From the NCBI GenBank assembly GCA_947380915.1, contig CANCSY010000104.1, positions 1 through 9,852 on the forward strand: a DNA stretch of 9,852 nt, in the 5' to 3' direction. The stretch comes from Beijerinckiaceae bacterium. Its GTDB lineage: Bacteria; Pseudomonadota; Alphaproteobacteria; Rhizobiales; Beijerinckiaceae. This document shows positions 1 through 6,083 of this stretch, piece by piece. The position numbers were made by a program, and so were the translations under genes. Below the pieces are notes generated by a model. That model saw only the letters and a list, made by a program, of their open reading frames with translations. It was not told the origin of the DNA and made no database searches. Every line of letters begins with the position of its first letter. Positions within the stretch are counted from its first letter, which is position 1.

Positions 1-135
1 ATCGATGGCGTCGAGCCCATGGTGCTCGCCACCTACGCCAAGACCGTGCCCGGCGTGAATGGCGTCGGGAGCTATCGCCGCACCGATCTGATCCATGTGG
101 ATGTGCGCCAGGAACAATTCGCCTGGCGGCACTGA
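1..135 (+). CDS. C-terminal fragment of a probable M15/DUF882-family peptidase (partial at window edge)
   Basis: The reading frame is open from the first base and ends at TGA 133-135, giving 44 visible C-terminal residues; the start lies outside the window. The visible end contains GVGSYRRTDLIHVDV followed by a Trp near the terminus. This resembles the end of the DUF882/YcbK-like branch of peptidase family M15 (usual pattern GVGxYpxSxFVHvDtGxxRxW), in which the His of the VHxD segment (visible residue 32) is a zinc ligand. Members are usually exported enzymes that act on peptidoglycan cross-links or peptide stems. The gene converges on the aminotransferase with only 3 bases between stop codons and no evident terminator hairpin. 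The assignment rests on one short motif, so the family is likely but the substrate is unknown. Confidence 0.5.
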   Translation: MDGVEPMVLATYAKTVPGVNGVGSYRRTDLIHVDVRQEQFAWRH

Positions 136-138
136 GCC

Positions 139-1473
139 TCAGGCCACCGCGCGGATCACGTTCCCCAGCTTCTCCGTCATCTCCCCGATCTGACTTTCCG
201 AGACAATGAGGGGTGGCGCCAGCACCAGCGTGTCGCCCGCCGTGCGGATCAGCAGGTCCTGTTTGTGGAAGGCCTCGTTCAGGGCCTCGAAGCCGCGCTT
301 GCCGGGGCCGCCCGCATTGGGGTCGAGATCGACGGCGCCCACGAGCCCCACGGTGCGGATGTCAGCCACATGGGGCAATCCGCGCAGGGCGTGGACGGCG
401 TCGGCCCACATGGACTCAAGGCGCAGCACGCGCCCGAAGAGATCCTCCCGCGCATAGATGTCGAGCGTCGCAAGAGCCGCCGCGCAGGCGAGCGGATGGG
501 CCGAATAGGTATAGCCGTGGAACAGTTCGATCGCATGTTCCGGCCCCTTCATGAAGGCGTCGTAGATATGCTTGCGCACCAGCACGCCGCCCATGGGAAC
601 CGATCCCGCCGTCACGCCCTTGGCGAAGGTGATCATGTCAGGCACGACGCCATAGCGCTCCGCCGCGAAGGCGTGGCCGAGGCGCCCGAAGCCGGTGATT
701 ACCTCGTCGAAGATCAGCAGGATTCCATGCTTGTCGCAGATCTCGCGCAGGCGTTTCAGATAGCCCAGCGGGGGCGGCAGCACGCCGGTCGAGCCCGCCA
801 TGGGCTCCACGATCACAGCGGCTATGGTGGAGGCGTCGTGCAGGCTCACGATGGTTTCCAGCTCGTCCGCCAGATGGGCGCCCCAGGCGGGCTCGCCTTT
901 GGTGAAGGCCTGTTCGGCGCGGTTGTAGGTGGCTGGCAGATGATCGACGCCGGTCAGCAGCGAGCCGAAATATTTGCGGTTAGCCACCATGCCGCCGACG
1001 GAAATGCCGCCAAAGCCGACCCCGTTATAACCACGCACCCGCCCTACGAGCCGCGAGCGCCCGCCCTGGCCCGATACGTTCCAATAGCCGAGCGCGATCT
1101 TCAGCGCGGTGTCGACCGCCTCCGAGCCCGAATTGGTGAAGAACACATGGTCAAGATCGCCCGGCGCCATGGCCGCCAGCCGCGAGGCCAGCTGGAAGGC
1201 CTTGGGATGGCCGAACTGGAAGGGCGGCGCAAAGTCCATCTCCGCAGCCTGCTCCTGAATGGCGGCGGTGATCTCCTCGCGTCCATGGCCCGTGTTGACA
1301 CACCATAGCCCCGACACGCCATCCAGCACCTTGCGCCCCTCGGGCGTATGATAGTGCATATCCTTGGCGCGCCCGAGCATGCGCGGCTCTTTCTTGAAGG
1401 CGCGGTTGGCGGTGAAGGGCATCCAGTAGGCCGCAAGATCGTTCGGCAAATCGTTGGAGACGGTACTGGTCAT
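139..1473 (-). CDS. Omega-amino acid (beta-alanine type):pyruvate aminotransferase, PLP class III
   Basis: A 444-residue class-III (fold type I) PLP aminotransferase, the usual family length. It should transfer an amino group from beta-alanine or another omega-amino acid or amine to pyruvate, giving alanine and a semialdehyde, in the cytoplasm. Visible features: the phosphate-binding loop TNSGSEA (113-119), DEVITGFGR with the pyridine-N Asp256, the PLP Lys285 in TFAKGVTAGS, Thr322 in HGYTYSAHP, and Arg410 in LLIRTAGDT, which matches the carboxylate-binding Arg of omega-APTs. Trp57 in GLWCVN also fits that group. The usual Tyr-His-Gly after the glycine-rich loop is Tyr149-Asn150-Gly151 here. 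The ATG at 1473 follows AAGGAG (1480-1485 on the opposite strand). The gene lies 55 bases downstream of the kinase-USP gene on the same strand and may be co-transcribed. The class is certain; the in vivo amino donor is not. Confidence 0.92.
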   Translation of the reverse strand: MTSTVSNDLPNDLAAYWMPFTANRAFKKEPRMLGRAKDMHYHTPEGRKVLDGVSGLWCVNTGHGREEITAAIQEQAAEMDFAPPFQFGHPKAFQLASRLAAMAPGDLDHVFFTNSGSEAVDTALKIALGYWNVSGQGGRSRLVGRVRGYNGVGFGGISVGGMVANRKYFGSLLTGVDHLPATYNRAEQAFTKGEPAWGAHLADELETIVSLHDASTIAAVIVEPMAGSTGVLPPPLGYLKRLREICDKHGILLIFDEVITGFGRLGHAFAAERYGVVPDMITFAKGVTAGSVPMGGVLVRKHIYDAFMKGPEHAIELFHGYTYSAHPLACAAALATLDIYAREDLFGRVLRLESMWADAVHALRGLPHVADIRTVGLVGAVDLDPNAGGPGKRGFEALNEAFHKQDLLIRTAGDTLVLAPPLIVSESQIGEMTEKLGNVIRAVA

Positions 1474-1528
1474 GGGGTGCTCCTTTGCGTTGGGGCATCT
1501 TACACAGGGTTCGGCGGCTCACCAATCT

Positions 1529-2980
1529 TCACGGCGAATCCGCCCGCGCCGCTTCGCTGTCCGCCGCCACTTCCACCGTGCCGCTGTTGAGCGGCGCGCG
1601 CACCACGGTCACGGTGCAGGGCGCTTCGGCCACGACCTGCGAGGCGGTGCTGCCCAGCAGGCGACGCAGGGTGGAGGTGGTGCGGGCGCCGATCAGCACC
1701 TGGTCCACATGGTTCATCTTGGCGTAGTCGATCAACGCCACCGCCGGGTCCATGTGCTCGATCACATGGAAGGTGATGCGCTCCTGCGAGAGGCCGAGAG
1801 GACGGCCCCATTCCTTCAGTTCTACTAGTCTTTGCACATGCACGTTACGGCCGGATTCATCCAGCGAATAATTGATCGTCAGGCGATTGAGCTTCAGCAC
1901 GTTCACGCAGGCGATGCGTACCCCGGTCATGGTGGCGAGCACGCGTTTCACATTGGTGCGCAACTCGTCCGACAGCGGCTCCATATCCTCGGACAGATCC
2001 ACCGCGACCATGATGATGGGCGCGAGATTGCTTTGCGCCGCGCGCGGCTGCTGTGGCCCGCCCTCGGCGCCAAGCGATCGGAACCAGCGTTTGCAGGCGT
2101 CGAACATGCTGTTGCGGTCGAGCCTGTGGGCGCGCTCGGTCAGGGCCACTTGCGAGAGATTGGCGAGATCGAAAGCGAGTTGAGCGGGGGTCGCGTAACG
2201 CAGGTCAGGGTCGACTTCCAGGCATCGCAGGATCACCTCCTGCAATGCGGGCGGAATGGCCGGATTGATGCGGCGCGGCGGCACGGGGTCGCGCCAAAGC
2301 CGGTTCTTCAACGAGCTTTGCGCCTGCGGGATTCCGAAGGGACGCACATTGGTGGCGAGATAATAGAGCAGCACGCCCAGAGAATAGATGTCGGAGCGCG
2401 GATCGGAGCGGTTCTTCATGATTTGCTCTGGCGCGATATAGGGCCCCGTGCCCATGGGCACGCGGAACTCTTCCTCGAGCAGATCCGGCAGCAGCAGATG
2501 GCGCGACAGGCCGAAGTCGATCAGCGCCGCCTCGCCGCTCTCGCGCAGCATGACATTGGAAGGCTTGATGTCGAGATGCAGCACGTTCTGCCGATGCAGG
2601 TCCACCAGCGCGGTGGACACCTTGGCGCCGAGCGACACGACCTCGTCCGGGGGCAGGGGCGCCTTTTCGATCAGCGCATAGGCTGACTGTCCCTGGATAT
2701 ATTCCATCACTATATAGGGCTGGCGGGCGAAATCGCCGACTGCGTAGAATTTGGGAACATGCACGCCCGACAGGCGCGGCAGGATCATCATCTCCATCTC
2801 GAAGCCGACGATGACGGTGGCGTCTTCGCCATCGAGAATGGTGGGGACCTTCATCACGATGGGCACGTCGATGCCGTGCCGCGTCACGCGCCACAGGGTC
2901 GCCATGCCGCCTGAGTGGATCTTCTCGCCGATCTTGAAGCCGTCGAGCGTGGAGCCTGTCTCAAGCGGTTCGCGCGTCAT
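1529..2980 (-). CDS. Soluble Ser/Thr protein kinase fused to a C-terminal universal stress protein domain
   Basis: This 483-residue protein has two domains. Residues about 12-280 form a Hanks-type kinase: Gly-rich loop HSGGMATLW (22-30), Lys44 in VPIVMKV, an alpha-C Glu at 61 or 63, catalytic loop HLDIKPSNV (135-143, Asp137), DFG (155-157), APE (183-185) and SDIYSLGVLLYYL. Residues about 320-462 form a USP domain, starting IIMVAVDLSED and ending GARTTSTLRRLLGS then VVAEAPCTVTVVR. A linker of about 40 residues separates them. There is no signal peptide or membrane helix, so the protein is cytosolic, unlike PknB-type receptors. The HRD Arg is Leu136, making it a non-RD kinase. The ATG lies 3 bases after the phosphoesterase stop, which implies translational coupling. 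This architecture is known and annotated in alphaproteobacteria as a bifunctional kinase/universal stress protein; substrates are unknown. Confidence 0.93.
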   Translation of the reverse strand: MTREPLETGSTLDGFKIGEKIHSGGMATLWRVTRHGIDVPIVMKVPTILDGEDATVIVGFEMEMMILPRLSGVHVPKFYAVGDFARQPYIVMEYIQGQSAYALIEKAPLPPDEVVSLGAKVSTALVDLHRQNVLHLDIKPSNVMLRESGEAALIDFGLSRHLLLPDLLEEEFRVPMGTGPYIAPEQIMKNRSDPRSDIYSLGVLLYYLATNVRPFGIPQAQSSLKNRLWRDPVPPRRINPAIPPALQEVILRCLEVDPDLRYATPAQLAFDLANLSQVALTERAHRLDRNSMFDACKRWFRSLGAEGGPQQPRAAQSNLAPIIMVAVDLSEDMEPLSDELRTNVKRVLATMTGVRIACVNVLKLNRLTINYSLDESGRNVHVQRLVELKEWGRPLGLSQERITFHVIEHMDPAVALIDYAKMNHVDQVLIGARTTSTLRRLLGSTASQVVAEAPCTVTVVRAPLNSGTVEVAADSEAARADSP

Positions 2981-2983
2981 CAG

Positions 2984-3727
2984 CTACCGTCCGATGAACA
3001 GGCGCGCCGCCAGAATTTGCGGCAGTTTCGCGGCGTGAATTTTCTGCGCCGCCGCCTCGATGTCATAGGACACCCGGCGGAAGCTGATCTCGTTCGTTTC
3101 GGTGTCATAGATCGTATAGGCGGCGAGGGGGTTCTGATCGCGCGGCTGGCCCACCGCGCCCTGCACCGCCAGCCATTTGCGATTGCCCATCAGGGGAATG
3201 CCCGTCGAGCCCTGCGGCACGAAGAGGATCGGCGGGCGCTGGGGCTGCATGTGGTAGAGCTGCGGCTTGTGCACATGGCCGCAGAAGGTGACGCGATGGT
3301 CCGTGGAGCGCAGGCTGCGCTCGGCTGTGGTCACATCGGTAATGTAGCTCCATGAATGGGGCGAAGAGGCCTCAGCATGGACATAGAGGCGCCGGTCCTC
3401 CTCGATCTGCATGGGCAGGCTGGTGAGGAATTTGCGGCTGTCCGCATCCAGAGCGTTATATGTCCATTCCAGCGCGATGCGGGCGTAATCGTTCATGCCG
3501 GTGGTGACGCCGCGCGCGGCGGCTTCGTCATGGTTGCCCAGGATGGCGAGCGCGCCCTTCTCCATGGCCTCGCGCACCTTGTCCACCACATAGGTCGGGT
3601 CAGCGCCATAGCCCACGAGGTCGCCCAGAAAGACGAGCCGATCCACCTGACGGCGCACCGTATGGGCGAGACAGGCGTCGAGCGCCTCCCGGTTGCCGTG
3701 GATGTCTGACAGAAACGCGATACGCAT
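2984..3727 (-). CDS. Calcineurin-like metallophosphoesterase (metallophosphatase family)
   Basis: A 247-residue cytosolic enzyme with the full dimetal phosphoesterase motif set: SDIHGN (7-12, Asp8 and His10), GDLVGYG (35-41, Asp36), GNHDEA (64-69), His117 in LYVHAEA, and GHVHKP (150-155). The C-terminal GAVGQPRD followed by a YD segment is typical of the family of small phosphodiesterases and protein phosphatases that share the GDLVGYG signature. The substrate cannot be read from the sequence: phosphoprotein, cyclic nucleotide and dinucleoside polyphosphate hydrolases share this fold. I chose ATG 3727 because it begins the fold exactly at the first metal motif; upstream codons in the frame are antisense to xseA. 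The best ribosome-binding sequence, GGAGG (3741-3745), is 13 bases away. The gene is first in the probable operon and is followed after 3 bases by the kinase gene, suggesting opposing activities. Confidence 0.9.
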   Translation of the reverse strand: MRIAFLSDIHGNREALDACLAHTVRRQVDRLVFLGDLVGYGADPTYVVDKVREAMEKGALAILGNHDEAAARGVTTGMNDYARIALEWTYNALDADSRKFLTSLPMQIEEDRRLYVHAEASSPHSWSYITDVTTAERSLRSTDHRVTFCGHVHKPQLYHMQPQRPPILFVPQGSTGIPLMGNRKWLAVQGAVGQPRDQNPLAAYTIYDTETNEISFRRVSYDIEAAAQKIHAAKLPQILAARLFIGR

Positions 3728-3922
3728 GATGCTGGAGCGGCCTCCGGGACCGTCCCGCCGGGGCGGGGGATCCTGACTTTTGTCACTGTTTCGTGATCTG
3801 GCACAAAGCCACGCCTTTGGGGAAGCAAAAACACGCAGGTCCCCCTCACCATCTTGGTCGAGGTTAACGCTGAAGCTGGCGCCGCCCTTCCCCGAAGCTC
3901 TCGAATCCGCCATATCTGACCC
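3728..3922. promoter_or_regulatory. Divergent intergenic region between the phosphoesterase operon and xseA
   Basis: These 195 bases must hold the promoters for both the leftward phosphoesterase-kinase operon and the rightward xseA-msrB group. I see no convincing sigma70-type pair on either strand. Several short symmetric elements are present: the odd palindrome CGGGAC-C-GTCCCG (3745-3757), TGAC-tttt-GTCA (3774-3785) overlapping TCAC-n6-GTGA (3783-3796), and CAAAG-n6-CTTTG (3804-3819). The region is noticeably more AT-rich around 3774-3835 than the flanking genes, as expected for promoter DNA. xseA has no clear Shine-Dalgarno sequence; a CATATC hexamer at 3911-3916 would place a transcript start close to its ATG, so a leaderless message is possible but unproven. 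Confidence 0.5.
3745..3757. promoter_or_regulatory. 13-base odd palindrome abutting the phosphoesterase ribosome-binding site
   Basis: CGGGAC-C-GTCCCG is a perfect 6+1+6 inverted repeat. It overlaps by one base the GGAGG (3741-3745, minus strand) that is the only plausible Shine-Dalgarno sequence for the phosphoesterase gene. With a one-base centre it is not a good RNA hairpin, so a protein operator is the better guess, or chance in GC-rich DNA. No regulator is encoded nearby. Confidence 0.3.
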
Positions 3923-5521
3923 ATGGCCGAAACGGTTCCAGACACCAATGCCCCGGAAGTCTCCGTCTCCGAACTCTCGGGCGCCCTCAAGCGCACGATC
4001 GAGGATCGGTTCGGCTATGTGCGCGTGCGCGGCGAAGTCTCGGGCTGGCGGGGGCCGCACTCCTCCGGCCATTGTTATTTCGCCCTGAAGGACGCCTCCG
4101 CCCGCATCGATGCGGTGATCTGGAAGGGCTCCTATGCTCGCATGCGCACCAAGCCCGAGGAAGGTCTGGAGGTCATCGCCACCGGCAAGATCACGACATT
4201 TCCGGGCAAATCCTCCTACCAGATCGTGGTGGAGAGCATCGAGCCCGCAGGGGTCGGCGCCCTCATGGCCCTGCTGGAGGAGCGGCGCCGCAAGCTCGCC
4301 GCCGAGGGCCTCTTCGACGCCGCCCGCAAGCAGCTCATCCCCTTTCTGCCCGATGTGATCGGGGTGGTCACTTCGCCCACAGGCGCCGTCATCCGCGACA
4401 TCCTCCACCGCATCGCCGACCGCTTCCCCCGCCGCGTCATCGTCTGGCCCGTGCGGGTGCAGGGGGAGACCTGCGGGTCGGAGGTGGCCCGCGCCATCGA
4501 GGGCTTCAACGCCCTGCCCGAGGGCGGGCGCGTCCCCCGGCCCAGCGTCATCATCGTGGCGCGGGGCGGCGGATCGCTTGAGGATCTCTGGGGTTTCAAT
4601 GACGAGGCCGTGGTGCGCGCCGCCGCCGCCAGCGACATTCCCCTCGTCGCCGCCGTCGGCCACGAGACCGACTGGACCCTGATCGACCACGCCGCCGACC
4701 TGCGCGCCCCCACCCCCACAGGGGCGGCTGAAATGTGCGTGCCCGTGCGCAGCGAGCTGCTGGCCCAGACAGGTGATCTCGCGCGCCGCCACCAGGGCGC
4801 CCTCTATCGCCTGCTGGAGCGGCGCCGGGCCGATCTGCGCGGCCTCGCCCGGGCGCTGCCCTCCGGCGAGGATGTCATCGCCGTGCCGCGCCAGCGCCTC
4901 GACCGGGCGGGCGAGCGGCTGGGGGCACGCATGAGCGCCGCCATGGGCGAGCGCCAGATCAGGCTGGGCCGGGCGGCCAATCTTCTGGCGCGGCACTCCC
5001 CGCAGGCTGAATTCGCCCGCATGGGTGAGCGTTGCGCGGGGCTGGCGGGACGGCTCGCGCGGGTGCGGCCCACGCTTGTGCCGACCCGCCGCGTCCCGCT
5101 GGAGGCGCTCGGCAAGCGGCTGGAGGCGGCGCTGCGGGCGCAGCTCGCCCTGCAGGGCCAGACCCTGCGGGCGCGGCGCGAGCGCCTTGTGATGGTGGAC
5201 GCGCGCCTGTGCGCCGCCATCGTCGCCAACAGCGCCCGCAAGACCGAGCGGCTGGGGGCGCTGGCGCAGCTCTTCGCCTCGCTGGGCTACAAGAGCGTGC
5301 TGGCGCGGGGCTTCGCCTTGGTGCGCGATGACGCGGGGACGCCCCTGCGGGCGGCCGCTGGGCTCGCGCCCGGCATGGCCATCAGCATCGAATTTTCCGA
5401 TGGTCGCGTGGCGGCGGTGACGGGGGAAGGCGGCGGCGCCGCGCCTGAGACGCCCAAGCCCCGCCCGCGCCCGGCGCGCGGGGGACCCTCCGGGGGCGGT
5501 TCGCAAGGATCGCTCTTCTAA
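3923..5521 (+). CDS. xseA: Exodeoxyribonuclease VII large subunit
   Basis: A 532-residue XseA, the catalytic subunit that with several XseB chains degrades single-stranded DNA from both ends to oligonucleotides in repair. The N-terminal OB-fold (about 13-108) begins [12 protein letters not shown] and contains RGEVSGW and HCYFALKD. The nuclease domain shows [12 protein letters not shown] (149-160), [16 protein letters not shown] (212-227) and [21 protein letters not shown] (246-266), which hold the family's conserved Asp, Arg and His residues. Residues about 275-450 are Ala/Arg/Leu-rich helices, the expected coiled-coil region for XseB binding, followed by [13 protein letters not shown]. The tail from about 502 is a Pro/Gly-rich linker ending in QGSLF; it accounts for much of the extra length over the 456-residue E. 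coli protein. ATG 3923 is the only suitable start (next Met is residue 74), although no Shine-Dalgarno sequence is visible. xseB is not in the window. Confidence 0.97.
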   Translation: MAETVPDTNAPEVSVSELSGALKRTIEDRFGYVRVRGEVSGWRGPHSSGHCYFALKDASARIDAVIWKGSYARMRTKPEEGLEVIATGKITTFPGKSSYQIVVESIEPAGVGALMALLEERRRKLAAEGLFDAARKQLIPFLPDVIGVVTSPTGAVIRDILHRIADRFPRRVIVWPVRVQGETCGSEVARAIEGFNALPEGGRVPRPSVIIVARGGGSLEDLWGFNDEAVVRAAAASDIPLVAAVGHETDWTLIDHAADLRAPTPTGAAEMCVPVRSELLAQTGDLARRHQGALYRLLERRRADLRGLARALPSGEDVIAVPRQRLDRAGERLGARMSAAMGERQIRLGRAANLLARHSPQAEFARMGERCAGLAGRLARVRPTLVPTRRVPLEALGKRLEAALRAQLALQGQTLRARRERLVMVDARLCAAIVANSARKTERLGALAQLFASLGYKSVLARGFALVRDDAGTPLRAAAGLAPGMAISIEFSDGRVAAVTGEGGGAAPETPKPRPRPARGGPSGGGSQGSLF

Positions 5522-5522
5522 G

Positions 5523-5538
5523 ATCGCTCGCGAGCGAT
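5523..5538. repeat. Perfect 16-base palindrome just after the xseA stop
   Basis: ATCGCTCGCGAGCGAT starts two bases after the xseA TAA. As RNA it could form a six-base-pair stem with a CGCG loop, but only a short mixed TATGTT follows, so it is not a standard intrinsic terminator. Its left arm, with the preceding G (GATCGCTC, 5522-5529), repeats the last codons of xseA (5508-5515) at a 14-base interval. It could attenuate, protect the 3' end of xseA mRNA, or be a protein site. Confidence 0.45.
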
Positions 5539-5554
5539 TATGTTCCATCCCAGA

Positions 5555-5568
5555 GGGCGTGAGCGCCC
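5555..5568 (+). promoter_or_regulatory. Small GC stem-loop upstream of the msrB ribosome-binding site
   Basis: GGGCG-TGAG-CGCCC forms a five-base-pair GC-only stem with a four-base loop. It ends six bases before GAGGAA (5574-5579), the msrB Shine-Dalgarno sequence, which lies four bases from the ATG. Together with the palindrome at 5523-5538 it fills the 62-base gap between xseA and msrB. No T-run follows, so termination is unlikely. Confidence 0.3.
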
Positions 5569-5583
5569 GTAGCGAGGAACACC

Positions 5584-6012
5584 ATGGGCCTTTTCGGCGG
5601 CGGCGCGAAAACCGAATCCAAGACCTTCCCCATCAGCAAGAGCGATGAGGAATGGCGGCGCATTCTCACCCCTGACCAGTATCGCGTGCTGCGCGAACAT
5701 GGCACCGAGCGCGCCTGCACCAGCCCCCTCGATCACGAGAAGCGCCCCGGCGCCTTCGAATGTGCGGGCTGCGGCAATCCGCTCTTTGTGGGCAAGACCA
5801 AGTTCAACAGCGGCACGGGCTGGCCCAGCTTCTGCGATCCGCTGCCCGGCGCGGTCGAGACCACCGTGGACAACAGCCATTTCATGACCCGCACGGAGGT
5901 CCATTGCGCCCAATGTGGCGGCCACCTCGGCCATGTCTTCGAAGACGGCCCGGCGCCCACGGGCCTGCGCTATTGCATGAATGGTGTGGCGATGAAGTTC
6001 GTGGCGGAGTAG
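5584..6012 (+). CDS. msrB: Peptide-methionine (R)-S-oxide reductase MsrB
   Basis: A 142-residue cytosolic enzyme that reduces the R epimer of methionine sulfoxide in proteins, using thioredoxin to recycle. The structural zinc is held by two CxxC pairs, Cys60/Cys63 (CAGCGNPLF) and Cys108/Cys111 (CAQCGGHLGHVF). The catalytic Cys131 lies in RYCMNGVAMKF, and FNSGTGWPSF (74-83) is the usual substrate loop. In that loop Thr78 stands where many MsrBs have the resolving Cys, and Cys45 in GTERACTSPL can take that role, as in the Xanthomonas-type subclass. The N-terminus MGLFGGG has no signal peptide. GAGGAA at 5574-5579 supports the ATG at 5584. It lies 62 bases after xseA and is followed, after 71 bases, by the META-domain gene on the same strand. 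Confidence 0.97.
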   Translation: MGLFGGGAKTESKTFPISKSDEEWRRILTPDQYRVLREHGTERACTSPLDHEKRPGAFECAGCGNPLFVGKTKFNSGTGWPSFCDPLPGAVETTVDNSHFMTRTEVHCAQCGGHLGHVFEDGPAPTGLRYCMNGVAMKFVAE

Positions 6013-6021
6013 GGGGCATTT

Positions 6022-6045
6022 GGCAGTCGGCAGGTCGGCAGTCGG
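6022..6045. repeat. Short direct repeat in the msrB-META gap
   Basis: GGCAGTCGG occurs twice, at 6022-6030 and 6037-6045, with CAGGTC between the copies (15-base period). It fills the first half of the 71-base spacer after msrB. Two copies only, so it may be a remnant of a small intergenic repeat or a tandem slippage product. It has no clear function. Confidence 0.4.
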
Positions 6046-6083
6046 GGGATTGTCGTTTCTGGCGCCTGCCCCAGTTCCCTGCC

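Noticed and set aside
265..1308. 347-codon plus-strand frame opposite the aminotransferase
   Set aside because: It lies wholly inside a clearly recognised gene, has a His/Arg/Gly-rich composition typical of antisense frames in GC-rich DNA, and shows no recognisable domain.
1832..2686. 284-codon plus-strand frame opposite the kinase gene
   Set aside because: Antisense shadow of conserved kinase codons, with no recognisable motif or supporting context.
3728..5548. Long minus-strand open frame continuing upstream of the phosphoesterase and antisense to all of xseA (854 codons in total)
   Set aside because: The translated upstream part is low-complexity Gly/Ala/Arg/His-rich sequence with no family motif, and it mirrors xseA codons. 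The metallophosphoesterase fold starts exactly at Met 3727. It is a GC-driven shadow frame, not a fusion protein.
5523..5568. Intrinsic terminator between xseA and msrB
   Set aside because: Two stem-forming elements exist, but neither is followed by a run of T, and msrB has only its own Shine-Dalgarno sequence with no clear promoter, so read-through is as likely as termination.
5760..6083. Upstream extension of the META-domain frame into msrB (240 codons in total)
   Set aside because: The extension is msrB read in another frame. A good signal peptide begins at ATG 6084, and the remainder is a complete META domain.
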